From Poecilobothrus nobilitatus (taxonomy: Eukaryota; Arthropoda; Insecta; Diptera; Dolichopodidae): a DNA stretch of 64,000 nucleotides. Location: positions 166,420,438 to 166,484,437 of the forward strand of contig OX352773.1 of NCBI GenBank assembly GCA_947095535.1, written 5' to 3'. Positions 35,438 through 47,680 of the stretch are shown one piece after another. A model generated the notes under the pieces. The model worked only from the letters and a program-made list of their open reading frames with translations, was not told the DNA's origin and did not search any database. The translations under genes and the position numbers were made by a program. The first letter of the stretch is position 1. The number at the start of each line of letters is the position of its first letter.

Positions 35438-36265
35438 ATAAATATTGTTTTTTTACAAGTGTGTACTATATAATATACAAGAAAAAACCTATAAATACTA
35501 TTAATGTTTTTTTATAAATTAAAAATTGATTTTAATTAAAACCAGTTTCCATATTTTTGTTTTTTTTTTGTTTTTTTTAATTAGACTTCAAAGTAAAATT
35601 TTTTTTTTAAAAACAAAAATTAAATAAAAATAAATTTATTAAGTTGATTTCTCTATTTATGGCTTAATAGTTAATATAAAAAGTTTAATTTTATATCAGA
35701 CCTGTATTTAAAACTATTTTCATCTGATCTGGTTATTTTTAGTTGTTTCTATTTAGGTACATGTACATGTTATCTTATAAATACTTACAACAAATTTATT
35801 TTTATTTTTATTTATCATTCAATCAATTGTACCTCTCTTGTCAAACATGTTCTTTTTATAAATTTTAAATATAAACTAATCTTTAAATACAAACTGTTTT
35901 TTTTTTTTTTTTTTTTTTTTTAATAAATTATTTGTCATATTTAAGTTATAATATTTAAAAAATATAATAAAATTCATTCATAGTTTTTGAAAATTTCATT
36001 CATAAAATCTGGATTTTCTGAATTTTTTTTTTGACATATTATTAATGAATATAATGTTAAAGTGTGGGTAAAAGTTTGACATAATAAAAAATTTTTTTTT
36101 AATTTTTTGTTTTTTTTTTTTTTTGTAAATAAACATTTGGTTAAAAATAAATTAAATTATCTAAAAAAGTCATTTTATTAGAATGTATGTATATAGTGAT
36201 AAAAGTAATCGTATTTTATATTAGGTGGGTATATTAAATTTAATATTAATTGGAAAAATTTGAAA
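35021..36265. other. No gene seen; TA microsatellite
   Basis: An (AT)n run at 35392-35430 passes into (TG)n to 35437. Long poly-T tracts lie at 35899-35921 and 36110-36124. Nothing coding. Confidence 0.6.
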
Positions 36266-36490
36266 AATGGTACATAACTATAGTAGTGCTTAAAATCTGA
36301 TGAACTTTCAGTTGGAAGGTCTTGGGTTCAAACACCGATTATTCAGGTTATATTTAAATAAATAATACAACTATATAAAATTAATAATACATAATTATAT
36401 TATTATGATGACATTCTAACGGAACAGGTTTTAAAATATTATTTATAACTATAGGGAAAATAAAATAATAATATAATAATAATAAATTGA
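36266..36490 (+). repeat. tRNA-derived SINE copy
   Basis: The head has a weak A box (TAGTAGTGCTTAAAATCTG, 36281) and a good B box (GGTCTTGGGTTCAAACACC, 36320-36338). The body TATAAAATTAATAATAC, TTATGATGACATTCTAACGG, AACAGGTTTTAAA and an AATAATAATAAT tail match the copy at 32.69-32.93 kb. Confidence 0.65.
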
Positions 36491-36975
36491 AAAATTATTT
36501 GATTTTCATATAAAGCTGCAGTTACATAATACATGTTTCGTATCAATTATTTTATGGATTTTAATTCTAAGACCTGTAAATAATACTTTAAACTTTTTGA
36601 ATCTTAACAAACAAAAAAAAAAAAATGACACTTTGATACATTTAATTTTTATAGTTTTTTTTTAATTTTTGAAATTAATTTACCGTTAGAAAAGCGTTAA
36701 GTACCTAAATATGTATGCACGCGATATTGTCATAAAGATGTAAAACTTACTACATACATATCTACATAATATATTAAAATTTGTTGAATGTTATCATCAT
36801 ACACATTTATAATTTCAATGTTAAATTTCCATTAATGACCAAAATCGATGTAATGAATCGTTAATAATTTTTCTCCACTTGTCATTTTAAACTACGGCCA
36901 TTACATTTCAAACCAAAACTACATCCACTTTTATAAATCCAACACGTTTTCGATATAAAGAAAAGGAAATTTTGT
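36491..36975. other. No gene seen
   Basis: AT-rich. The segment 36830-36975 is of higher complexity (AACTACGGCCATTACATTTC) and lies on the intron-downstream side of the candidate recursive splice site, but holds no open frame. Confidence 0.5.
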
Positions 36976-37010
36976 TTAAACTTACCTGGAAAAAAACAAA
37001 AAAAGGATAA
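36975..37010 (-). promoter_or_regulatory. Candidate recursive splice site (ratchet point)
   Basis: On the minus strand the sequence reads a T-rich tract (about 37004 to 36989), then TTTCCAG|GTAAGTTT with the junction between 36986 and 36985. A strong 3' splice site fused directly to a consensus 5' splice site is the pattern of zero-length exons used for stepwise removal of long introns in flies. No exon with coding potential lies on either side. If real, the window is part of a long intron transcribed right to left. One such word could arise by chance in 64 kb, but few would have this pyrimidine tract. Confidence 0.4.
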
Positions 37011-37708
37011 AATTAATATTTATACACATTATATTTAATAAAAAGTTTGAAATATTGAAATAAATTAAATTTTTTTGCAAAAATTAAATGCACCAAATTT
37101 TATTATAAACCAAAAAGTTACCAAAACTAATCAAAGAACATTTAAAAATAAAAACTAAAACAAAAAAAAAACGACCTCCTAATTTGCCCTTTAATATAAT
37201 GACAAGTCACGCCTAATTGATAAATTAAAACTTAAACTTTATAAAAGCAAAATAATTAACTACCTATCTGATGAACAGCTGTCAGTTTTATTAAATCTTA
37301 ATAAAAAACAAAAAAAAAAACAAAAACAATATCACTATTTTAATTTCTATATTTTTTTTTGTTATTTTCTCAAATTATTGCCCTTCAATAAAATAAAAAT
37401 AAAAAAATTCAATTCAATACCATGGGGGTTTAAACACATCGCATTCAAATTACACATTATATTGTAATCATAGCTCACCTTTATTTTGTTCAAATAAAAA
37501 AAAAAAAAAATCGCATGCTACAATGTTATCAAATTTATTTTCAATCATAATTTACCATCATTATCATCAATTTTTTTTTTTTTTTTGATTTTGATTGTTT
37601 TTTTTTTTCTAATATATTTTTTCTAACATATCAAATTTTTTTTTTTTCAATTTTCATTACTTTTTGTTTTAATAATTAATAAAGTCTAGCATATAGTACA
37701 TACATAAC
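37011..37708. other. No gene seen; poly-T/poly-A tracts
   Basis: Many T9-T16 and A9-A13 runs (37313, 37498, 37569-37586, 37630). No coding block or named repeat. Confidence 0.5.
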
Positions 37709-38655
37709 CAGAGTTACCACACGTCCTGTTTCGCAGGGTATACGCCAAATGCTTAACTAAACTACTGTTAACTTGACATTTTTATGTTAAAAAATGAAAC
37801 CTTAATTCCTTGAAAATTTATTAATTTAGTTATTTTATAAAAGAATATATTTTATTTATTTTTGAATATTAATATTAAAAGAACAACCTAGAAATAGAAA
37901 TTAATTATTTTATAAACTGAACTACTTTTAACTTAAAAGTTTTTATTTTAGATGAAGAATTCCTTCTATATTGATTGATTTCTAATGTAATTGAAACGTT
38001 AAATTTAAATTAGACTATTGATATAAATATTAATTTGTTATTTTTGACGAAAATTTTTAATACTGTAAAATTAATTGAGAATTTTAAAACCACTGCTGCG
38101 TTGAGAAATTGTCTAATCTCTTCGAAACTAACGATTTTACCAAATTATTTAATTTTTTTTTTTTTTTTTGCAACATTTCATGTAGTTCAGTTTATACTGA
38201 ACGAGTACTGAGTGTAATAAATATTAAATGCCGTGATAAGAGAAATCGGGCTTTATCAGATCACATCAAATCCAAATTAATTATGTATGCACATATTTTA
38301 ATAATATCTAAGTTAAATTTTACTGAATTTTATAATGTAGCATTAAAAAAGACAAGATTATTTTAAATAGTGCTAAGTCAAGTCAAAAATATTCATTTAA
38401 AATATAAAAATAATTTTATTTATTAAAATCCAAAAGTCAGAATAATTAAACTAAACTTAATTTAAGGAAATGTGTACCCTAAACTGACTTGTTAGTTTAA
38501 GAAAATGTATAGGTTCTAAAATAAACTGTTATTTTTTTATTACTTTTTTTTAAAAAAAACACAGTTTGAAAAAAATAAATAAAATACTTTCTTTTTAAAT
38601 AGATTTTTTTTAACTAAATATCCTCGCGAATGATTGGCAAAATATGGCAGCCCTG
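37709..38655 (+). mobile_element. hAT-like element, internally deleted
   Basis: Right end, on the other strand, CAGGGCTGCCATATTTTGCC ending at 38655. Left end CAGAGTTACCACACGTCC from 37709. CAGRGYTRCCAYA is common to both, the typical hAT start. The flanks TACATAAC/ATACATAC lie in a TACATA microsatellite, so an 8-bp target duplication cannot be read cleanly. It encloses the transposase remnant at 38109-38366, which supports the assignment. At 947 bp it is far shorter than a complete hAT element. Confidence 0.6.
38109..38366 (+). pseudogene. hAT transposase C-terminal dimerisation-domain remnant
   Basis: After a T-run the frame reads NISCSSVYTERVLSVINIKC then RDKRNRALSDHIKSKLIMY, and later NFTEFYNVALKKTRLF. 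This resembles the conserved hAT C-terminal block, in insects usually 'CSNASVER.FSIMNI.WRDERNRAS...IKAEL......DC.EFY'. TER, the INIK-RD-RNR core and the closing EFY are retained. Trp after INIK is Cys, and the usual small residue after S is changed. The block lacks the upstream catalytic RNase H-like core and zinc finger, so it is a relic. The apparent start codon is not meaningful. Confidence 0.7.
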
Positions 38656-39060
38656 ATACATACATAATTGAATTTAATTATAATTTTGTTTGTTTTTACA
38701 ATAATTATGTCATGAATCATGATATATATAGGGGACCATTTTAACATTTTTTTTTTTTTGAATGACATATAAAATTCAATACCAAAAAATCACTATACAA
38801 TATTATAAATATACATATTATATATATTTTATATACATATATTTGTATATACAGAAATTTAATGTACAATATTATATTATGTGTGTCAAACTATGTAATC
38901 AGTATAATAGAATATTGTAGTAATAACAATTATTACATTAACAGATAATAAAAATAATAATTATGTACATATGTATGTATTATTAAATATTGTTGTTAAA
39001 CAAGTTAAGAAAATTATATATGTACATAGGTAGATACATTGATATTAGTATGTGAACATA
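38656..39060. other. No gene seen
   Basis: AT-rich, with TATATACATATATTTGTATA words (38831-38850). Nothing identifiable. Confidence 0.5.
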
Positions 39061-39064
39061 AGTA

Positions 39065-40142
39065 AACTGGCAGGAGGAAATAAAGCTTAGAGCTATAAGA
39101 CCTCATAGGCGTTATTTGACAATTGAGTTGAGAAATAAGGCCTAACTGGTAAAATTTCGCGGTAGGTCTAATTTCTCAAGAGAATTAAAGGCTTTATTTC
39201 ACTTTATATATTATTCCAATTCCAAATTTGCAGCCGACTGTAAAATCCGAATATTTTCAACAGATTTCAAACAATTTTCTATTTTCTGGTCAGCCCTATG
39301 GCTCTCACGGCCTCCCCTTCGAGTCACTTTTCGCCCCTCCCTTAGCAGTCCTTTCCTCACAACTCGCCCTCATTCCTTCAAAACAATTTTTTTTTTGTTT
39401 TTCATAAAAATGTCTAAATTTTCACAAAATTTATTATTATTTTTCACAAAGAACAGTCAAAATTTAATACTTTTGTACAGAAAACTGAAACATAATTTTC
39501 CCCCCCATGATTTCAAATTTTTTGTAATTAGGAGGAATTTTAGAGTAGGCTCCAAAAACAAAGTTATTAGCTTTTTCTATAATATTTACAAATATCATCC
39601 TGATTTCATTTCATCAGATTGGTTACAAAATCAGGTTTAACGCCAACTCTAAAATCACTTTTGTTTTACAGTCCCTCATAATCATGTATGTATATTCATA
39701 ATTCGGAAAAAAAAAAACAATCTAAATTTTGTAACCAAAACTCTAATAACTAAACTAAGTTCAACAAAATTATTACATTAAAAAGTGAAATAAGTTTGAA
39801 TGTTGAATTTAAACGAAATTTTTTCATTTTTAACTTGTTGAACTTATTTCATTATGAAAAAAAAATAACTGACAGACGTATGTATACTTAAATAAGCTGA
39901 GAAATATAGGAATTAAATTATGAAAGAAAAATATTAAAAAATGTTATTATTGGATTGGAATAATAAATTACAATCAGACTTTAATTCCATCATTTTAAAA
40001 AACTAATTAGGCCTTATTTCAATTTTGAATGAAAAATAAACCCTAATACGCGTTATTTCGCAATTTAGGCTTTAATTCTCATTCCAAAGGCTTGGAATAA
40101 GGCTTAAATTACGCTTTTAGGATTTATTTCCCCCCGACGAGT
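39065..40142. mobile_element. Family K-like inverted-repeat element with a nested family M segment
   Basis: Left ACTGGCAGGAGGAAATAAAG (39065). Right, on the other strand, ACTCGTCGGGGGGAAATAAA (from 40142 inward). Inside each end, words such as GAAATAAGGCCTAA (39132), GGCTTTATTTC (39190), AGGCCTTATTTCAA (40009) and GGAATAAGGC (40094) recur in both senses. The centre (39525-39700) holds family M words: GAGGAATTTTAGAGTAGGC, TTGGTTACAAAATCAGG and GCCAACTCTAAAATCACTT. A C-rich patch GCCTCCCCTTCG lies at 39310. The open frame 39395-39640 is a translation of this mixture. Confidence 0.5.
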
Positions 40143-42400
40143 AAACTATATCTTAATAATATCTTTATTTATGTTAAATACCGGTAAAATATTAGTTAAA
40201 AATTAATTAGTTTACGATTTGACAAATTAAGATAAGTAATTATACTTGGGAATTAATTAATTAAGATACTAACATTCAGTTAGAAAAATCATTCAGTTCG
40301 CAGAACTTAATTTCAAAAATGTATTCTAATATTTTTTGTATGCTCAAAAGATAAACAAATTGCAGAACCGTACCGAAAATATAAACTTTTAACATATTTA
40401 CACAAAAACTGTGTGTACCACCACAAATTACACATACCTACATAATTTAATTGTACGTCGTGATATCACAAAATGTTACGACAATAATGCGCTCTATATG
40501 AAAACATAGTTACACTGCAGAGTGCAGAGTATATAAAAAAAAATTACCTATTATGTAACAGATATTAAAAAAATTTATTTCTAAATCTGTTAAGTTTTAA
40601 TTTAAATACTGACTGATAAGAAAAACCAATTTCATTATAATAAAACAATGGCACGTGTATTATAGATAGTATATACACAATCCATATTATCGAAAAAATG
40701 AAAAAAAAAATACAATATGATACAATATTAAAACATATGGTAGAAGTCTACCTAATTATTTAATATATGATAAAAATAATTATATATTTTATAGAACAGA
40801 TATATAGTGACAAAATATTTCCCTATCAGAAGGTGGTTACAATTAGGTAGGTAGTAAAATCTATCAAAAAAATAAAACTCTATTGTCGAGCTAACATGGA
40901 CTTTGTCTATATTAGTAATCTATACAAAGGGTTCATACATTTCTACAAGTCTTTTACGAATTTTAAATTTACTTTATTGTAACTTTTCATTTTTGCATTT
41001 TTGTAAATTTATGAACACCTAATCAAAATTTTTTTTTTCATAAAATCAATTTTGTAAAACAAAATTTTAATGACAGTGCAGTTTTACTGTTATAACAGTA
41101 GTAATATATTTTAATTTGTGTATTTTTTTTTTTAAGTTTATTGTCAAACTAATATTTTTGTTTTTTTTTTTTTTTTTTTGTAAAATTTTTTGTACATTTT
41201 ATTTTGTTAAGTTTTATATTACATGAAAACCTATTATTAACAATAATATCAGATATATTATGCATATAGATAGTATTCAGGTATTAGGGTACATGTGACA
41301 TGCAACATGTTATGTGAGATAATATGACAAGAACAGTTTTTTTTTTTTTTTTTTTTTTATTATAGTGAAGTATTTACTAGTAAATTATATATTTTTTTAA
41401 TAATAATAATATTATTAAATTATAATTTTAATGTTTTTGTTGCTATAGTTACATAAATACTTATATCATTATGTAAGTACAGAAATTATGTTGGTGTTTT
41501 ATTTATTTTTTTTTAACTACAATAACAACAACAAAACAAGTTAAATACTTTTAATATGATTTTTCTTTTTAGACCAAGGTGAAAACCTTGAATGAGGTTT
41601 CAAATTATGTAATGTATATAGTCATTTCAATTATGTACAAACATTATTCATCATACACATAAACTGGGGAAAAAAAAAACAAAAGAAAAGAAAAAAAAAA
41701 CATATAGGGGCAATAATATCATTTATTTGTTCAAGTTGAGTTAATTTGCACTTATACGCTTAAGTTTTACCAGGTTTTACTTTTCAGTTTTTTTTTGTTT
41801 GTTTATTTTTTTGTTTGTTTGTGTATGTATGTATGTATATGATTTAGAAAATCTTTATGTTTGTAGTTTGTTGTCCAAAATTGAATTATTATCAGTAATA
41901 TAATTTTAAAATATGGTAATAAATTTTAATCGTAGGTGGTTAATTCAAAAAATAAAAATATTTTTCTTTATTTGTGAATATTTACATACTTATGTAGATA
42001 TTATAATACAAAATATATTCAATATACCTAATATTAGGTAGGTATATACTATATGTATTATCATATAGTATTATTTTTGATTACATATACAAATTAAAAT
42101 TAAATCGATTTATGTTTATTTTTTTAATTTTTTTGATATTGATTTTTTTTAAATATTTATTTCAATCCCCGATAAGATAAAATTATTATGAAAATATAAA
42201 TAGTAGATATACGTAATATAATGTAAACGAAATGAATAATAGAATTTTTAAATTTAATACTTGTACCAGAACCACATCTGAAAAGGACATGTTGATTTAT
42301 TTCCTTATCACATTGTAAGTTGTGGGGAAACCAAAATAAAATATAAAAAAATTATAAATTATGTACTTCATTTATTGATCGATCTTATCTAATGAACATA
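40143..42400. other. No gene seen
   Basis: AT-rich with TAGGTA/TACCTA words (40850, 42030-42050) and poly-T tracts (41162-41179, 41338-41360). TGTATGTATGTATGTATATG lies at 41821. Nothing coding. Confidence 0.5.
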
Positions 42401-42403
42401 TAG

Positions 42404-42455
42404 GGCATCCACTAAGTCATTTATTATTCATACTTGATTAAGTTTCAGTTTGTGA
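42404..42455 (+). repeat. Possible third fragment of the 7.7-kb LINE
   Basis: GGCATCCACTAAGTCATTTA then TTATTCATACTTGATTAAGTTT matches GGCATCCACTAAATCATTCA then TATTATTCATATTTGACC at 7679-7716. About 45 bp only, so this could be chance in AT-rich DNA, but GGCATCCACTAA is a non-trivial shared word. Confidence 0.3.
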
Positions 42456-42544
42456 AATAATTAGTTTCACTAAGCTGACGCTAAGTTAATTACTCGAATA
42501 TAGCAATTGTCTATTGTAGAAGTGTATATGAGACGCAAATAATC

Positions 42545-42570
42545 TTTACTGAACCGCCATCTATTATCTT
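42545..42570 (-). promoter_or_regulatory. CTCF-like core motif (ATAGATGGCGGT)
   Basis: The complement of 42553-42564 is ATAGATGGCGGT. This resembles the AGRKGGCG core bound by CTCF in insects and vertebrates. It stands out in such AT-rich DNA. A similar core lies at 56935. No flanking conservation can be tested here. Confidence 0.25.
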
Positions 42571-42711
42571 ATACATGAATTAAGTTATTTTATATATTAT
42601 ATTATATATTACGATATGATATTAATTACAGAATATACATATATAAGTATATACTTACTTATTTTTTATTTAATTATATTATACGAACTATATATTATAT
42701 CAATATGACTC

Positions 42712-42790
42712 AGCCTGGGTTTGAACCCAAAATTTCTCGAATGAAAAATTGGCGTCTTAACTGGAACAATAACACCAAAGGCTGGATAAG
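42712..42790 (-). repeat. tRNA-derived SINE, minus strand
   Basis: On the minus strand, CAGCCTTTGGTGTTATTGTT (A-box region, complement of 42765-42784) leads to AGTTAAGACGCCAATTTTTC and then to GGGTTCAAACCCAGGCTG (B box, complement of 42715-42732). AGCCT and AGGCT could pair as an acceptor stem. It is related to the head at 27.9 kb (CAGCCAATGGTGTAGTGATT). Confidence 0.6.
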
Positions 42791-44290
42791 TAAGAGCTAC
42801 AGATTTTATTTATTATTATTTTCTTAAATAAAAGAAAAATCTTCATATTTGAAATAGTTGTTGATTAAATTGAATAATTAAATACGTAGCATTATACTAC
42901 TGCTAAAATAATTAACAATAACACAAATACTAGTTACAAATATTAATTAATATACTTAATATAATATCATGACCAAAGAGTACTATACGTCAATTCGATT
43001 AGGTTTTTATAGGATATTCTTTTGCAATAGATACCTATATGTATTTTTTAAATTTGATATTTGACTTGGAAAATAATCATAACATTTATACATATGTAAA
43101 AAAAAAATATATAATATTTATAATTTACATAAACATATAAGCATATTTCCAAAAAAAATAATTGAACATAAAACTTCCTTTATAAAGCATAATTTTCTAA
43201 TACATTACAATAGTCGAACTTTTTTTTTCACGAAGAATGTTGGAAAACATTAAAAGTTAAAACTTTAACCAACTAAAACCACAAAACCACCTGTTCAAAA
43301 AAAATCCTTACGGAAAAAATAAATATTTAGAATTGATTCTTTAATACATAGCGACATAATGTACAGTTTGGTTTTCGCAATAAGGATATGGGAAGGATGC
43401 TTGGAAAACTGTGTTTGAGATAATTGGCAGTGAAGGAGAAAATTTAGAGAGTTATTTTGAGGAATGATGTTAATCTTCTGTTAAAAATTTCATTAGATCG
43501 TAAACATTTAGATTACCACTTTTTGGCAACACATGTGTATACCAGGTTTCATTTTAAACACGACGTGCGAATTATTTTAATCGATTTATAACAATTTAAT
43601 CGAACTTGGAGAAATTAAACTAAATTTTAGTTTATAAAGTAAATTAACGGATGAAGTAAATAGATTAAATATATTAGATTTAGATAAGTTTATAGTTTTT
43701 AAGTAAGGTTGGGTTTTCAAGTAAGGTTATTATCAATTCATTTATTCCTGTGGAACAGTCAATAAAAGAACTATCAGATCGAACACATATAGATTTTTTA
43801 ATTCAAATAAATGAATGAACAAAAAATTTCTTTTAACTATATTAAAAAAATCTTAAAATAAAAATCATTCAATAAAGAAAATTAAAAAAAATTATTAAAT
43901 TAATTTCTAATATCCATTAAATTTTTTTTTTTTATTTTTTCGTAATTTAATTTTGTAACATTTAGTTGCAAGTCATTATTTAATTATTTAATTTGGATTT
44001 TTTTATCTTTTTCTTCAAAAAAATTTACCTTTTGTTAAATAAATGCGGTGAATTTAACAACAATAATGTTTTATATTTTAAATACTATATTTTTTCAGTT
44101 AAAGTTACACAGTTTTTATTTAACAGCTCATTTAAACATTTTAGTTTAAAAAGATGAAACTCTTTATAAATCATAAGTAAAGTTCTGGGTATTAATAATG
44201 CAGATCAAAATAAGCTTTATTTAAAGTTGTTATTCAATATATTGCATTGTATGATAATTACAGCCAGTTATTAGAACGCTTACAATATTA
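42791..44290. other. No confident gene; one weak reverse-transcriptase-like patch
   Basis: At about 43366-43420 a frame reads VQFGFRNKDMGRMLGKL. The first five residues recall the QYGFR/QFGFR motif of non-LTR reverse transcriptases, but the context is not convincing. The rest is AT-rich with nothing recognised. Confidence 0.3.
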
Positions 44291-44545
44291 GGTTCAGCCC
44301 CTCCCTCAACAGGATTGTTTTTCCTTTGTTACTCATCTTGGGAGCATAGAATGTTCTCTAGGCATCTTCTTTTAACTCTGTTCTGAACAGTTGTTTGAGC
44401 TTCGTCATTGTACCATTTATTGAGAACAGCTCTTACAAGAACATTACATCTTCAGGTGTTCATCTGTGGCTTCCTTGCGGCTTCCTTTTCAGTGTTCTCT
44501 TACAATGCAATCTCGTGGCTTCCAAAGTATCTATCAGAACAATAC
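44291..44545. other. GC-richer patch with a short open frame on the minus strand, unidentified
   Basis: This stretch is clearly less AT-rich than its surroundings. On the minus strand, 44340-44447 stays open and reads VRAVLNKWYNDEAQTTVQNR and on to CLENILCSQDE. Upstream in the same frame are further readable stretches (ENTEKEAARKPQMNT) broken by two stops. On the plus strand the word GGCTTCCTT is tandemly repeated (44468-44487). It may be a decayed coding fragment of a transposon or gene. I recognise no family. Confidence 0.3.
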
Positions 44546-45208
44546 ACAAGAATAACCCATAAAAAATTAAGATTTTATATAACTTTCATCATTTTTATAT
44601 GCTATAATTTTGTATTTTATATTCAATAACTACAAATTAAAATAATAATAACAAATCATTTCATTTTATTCTCAGGTTCAGAACAAAAAAGATTTGAGTA
44701 GATTTTGGTATTTTTTAAAATTCATAAAAATAGCTACTCTATACATTTATAAGAAAAGATAAAAATTTTTTAAATGATTTTAAATTTTTAATAATAATAA
44801 TAATTTTTAAAATATCACTTTAATTTTTTTTTTTTTATTTTAAAAACCACTTTACTTAATATATTTTTTATTTTAACACTTTGAATCCTGTGAACATAAA
44901 AAATATCAAGTATAATATTACTTTGGTATAGCTTTCTTTAAATGTCGAACTGTAAAAATTTGACATTAATTAATTTAATATCTCCACCGGTCATATAACA
45001 TTATAAAAATAGTACTCTGAAGATATGTTTTTTTTTTGTGTTAACCATGAATGATGAAAAATTAACTGTAAAGGAGAAATAACGGTATTCATTGACAATA
45101 TATTCGGACTAAACGTTTTAAATTATATTTTTGGACTTTTAATTAATTTTAAATTAAATTTGACTTTTAGAAAATTAAGAAAAAAAATGTTTAAAATAAA
45201 AAATTTCA
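44546..45208. other. No gene seen
   Basis: AT-rich, with an AATAATAATAATAA tract at 44790. Nothing identifiable. Confidence 0.5.
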
Positions 45209-45306
45209 TTTTTGAATGTGTTAATTCATTATTGAACTTGTTGTTCATTACAGATTATTTTTGAATGTGTTAATTCATTATTGAACTTGTTGTTCATTAC
45301 AGATAA
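45209..45306. repeat. 49-bp perfect tandem duplication
   Basis: TTTTTGAATGTGTTAATTCA...TTGTTCATTACAGAT occurs twice head to tail, with the GAATG words at 45214 and 45263. The copies appear identical, so the duplication is recent. Confidence 0.9.
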
Positions 45307-45519
45307 TTTTATTTTAAGTAATATTGTTTTTTTTTTTTATTTTTTGTTTTTAAATCATCATTATAAGTAAATAATAAAAAATAAATAATAAAAATTAAAT
45401 AAATATTAAATTTATAAAATCAACAATAAAATTTTCTTTCTTTTCATTATTCTTTTTCTTTTTTTTTTCACTAAAAAAATTGAAGGTAAAAATTTCGTAA
45501 CAATATCCGGAAACAATGA
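45307..45519. other. No gene seen
   Basis: Poly-A/T-rich spacer between two tandem repeats. Confidence 0.5.
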
Positions 45520-45568
45520 AAAAGTAACTAAAAAAAAGTAACTAAAAAAAAGTAACTAAAAAAAGTAT
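45520..45568. repeat. 15-bp tandem repeat (AAAGTAACTAAAAAA)
   Basis: AAAGTAACTAAAAAA occurs about three times from 45521, the last unit ending AAAAGTATCT. Simple minisatellite. Confidence 0.8.
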
Positions 45569-47680
45569 CTATATATGTACATACATGTATATATATATTT
45601 TTCTTCTATTTGTTTGGTTCATTTTAAAAAATTTAACAATATTTCAAGTATTTAGCAACTTTTTGAAAATTATCATTTTCTGTTATTTGTTATTCGTCTC
45701 GGTATTTTCTCATTCATTCACTCCATTCATTGATTAATTCATTTGTTCATTCTGTATTATAACCTTATATATATATATACTCGTATTATATACATAGCTA
45801 TATGTATTTTATTATTATTTTTTTTTTTTTTGAAATTTCCTATCTTTTTTTTTTTTTTTGTTGATATTATTGTTTTATTTTTCAATTAACAACAAATTTT
45901 CACTTTATAATACGGTTCTTTATTTTTCATTGTATTAAACAAAATAAATATAATATTAATGAACAATACAATAGTATTAAAATAAAATTAAGGTGTGTAA
46001 GAAATTCAATCTTCTTCATTTTTCTTTTCTATACAATTAACAACTTCTAATAATAATTTCTTAAAAATACTGATACCTATTATACATCTGATGAAAGTAA
46101 AATTTTATATATATACATTTTTTTTTTTTTTTGTAATCATGGATAGTCGGTGAACCAAATTAAGTATCTAAAAATAATATTAAATTATAAAAGAAAAGAA
46201 ATTAACCAAAAAAAAATAAATAAATAAATATAACAATGAACAAACAATTGAACCACTTTTACTCTAAATTTATTATTTCTCTGTTCTAAATTTTATGGTG
46301 TTTGCTCTAATTTTATGTAAAGGAGAAAAAAATTACAAAATTTACATAAATTTTATTTGTGTGTCCTATAAAATTTTGAAATGAATTATAATTGCAAAAA
46401 AAAATAAATTAAGAATGTTCATCTATTGACTTTGTCATAAACTGCTATACTGAAATAAAAGAAACTATGTCTTCCAAAGACAAGATACCGTAGAATATCA
46501 CATTTTTAATGTAAGAATCTTATTTATTAAACCCACCTCCTCCTTTAGCCAAGATAATGAAATAAAATCCCTAACTATATTAATGCAATTATATTGGCTA
46601 ATGTGAAGGAATAGGAAAGGATAGAACAAGGACTCGAAAATTTTGAATTATAGAAAGTGAGATTGTAAGGGAACAATAAATGCGCATGTTTTTATTAATA
46701 TTTTTCACACAGTGACGAATTGTCATCAATATTTACAACATATGATGCAATATACATTAGTATTTAACACCTTCCTGCGTAAGGTAATAATTAAAAGCAG
46801 CTCCACTGTAACAGCTATTATTATTAAGTATATTCTTCTTCTTTGGATCCTCTAACCCTTAAGTGCTGTATAGGGTGTCGATAAATTACTTCCATTTCAT
46901 TCGATTTCTATAGCGATTGCCTTTACTTCTCTAAACAATGTTATTATTATCATTATTATCATTATTAAATTTGAAAACAAAAATCCATTCTGGTTGTAAA
47001 ATAAATCTGTTTCAATTGTAAAAGAAATCCTTTCCAGAAATAAAAAAGATCCCTTCCGTTTTTCAATTTCTTAATTAGTTTAAAATTGATTATCAAAATT
47101 TTATATTCAGAATATAACTATTTACCGAATTTAATTTACTTGTGTGTTTAAAATGGCGATGTACTGTTTTTGTTTTTCAGACATACATATATATATGTAT
47201 ACCTACATATATACTTACATTTTTCAAATAATGATTTTTTCAAACTGAGTAAAGTCTCAAACATTGTGGTTCATTAAAATCCATAGTTCAAATTTTTTTC
47301 ACGAATACAATACTTTCATTATACTGTAAGTAATTAGTTATCATTTTATTACAATAAAAATAAAAAATAAAACGTTTATAAATCATAATTCAATTTATTT
47401 TAAGCAATAAAATTTAAATTATTCCTATTGATTGTTCCGACAATATTTTTTATTAATAAATTTATCAGCAAATATAGAAGGATTTTATTTTTATAGGACT
47501 GTTTTTTTTTTTTACTCTTTGTTAGTTTTTGAAATTCTTTTACTTATAAGAGATTTTTTGAAAGAGTACTAAATATCAAGTTTTACATACACGTTTAAAA
47601 ATGTATATATACTGTTACAGTTTTTCCTTAAATTGTTAAATGAGTTAGAATATAGGTCATATGTGAAGGCGCCATAAAAT
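45569..47680. other. No gene seen
   Basis: AT-rich. Slightly more complex pieces at 46480-46660 (AAACCCACCTCCTCCTTTAG) and 46840-46900 do not match anything I know. TATATATATATACTCGTATT lies at 45766. Confidence 0.5.

Noticed and set aside
44408..44629. 73-residue plus-strand frame with a hydrophobic stretch
   Set aside because: It overlaps the GGCTTCCTT duplication and ends in AT-rich sequence. The opposite strand is the more protein-like reading.
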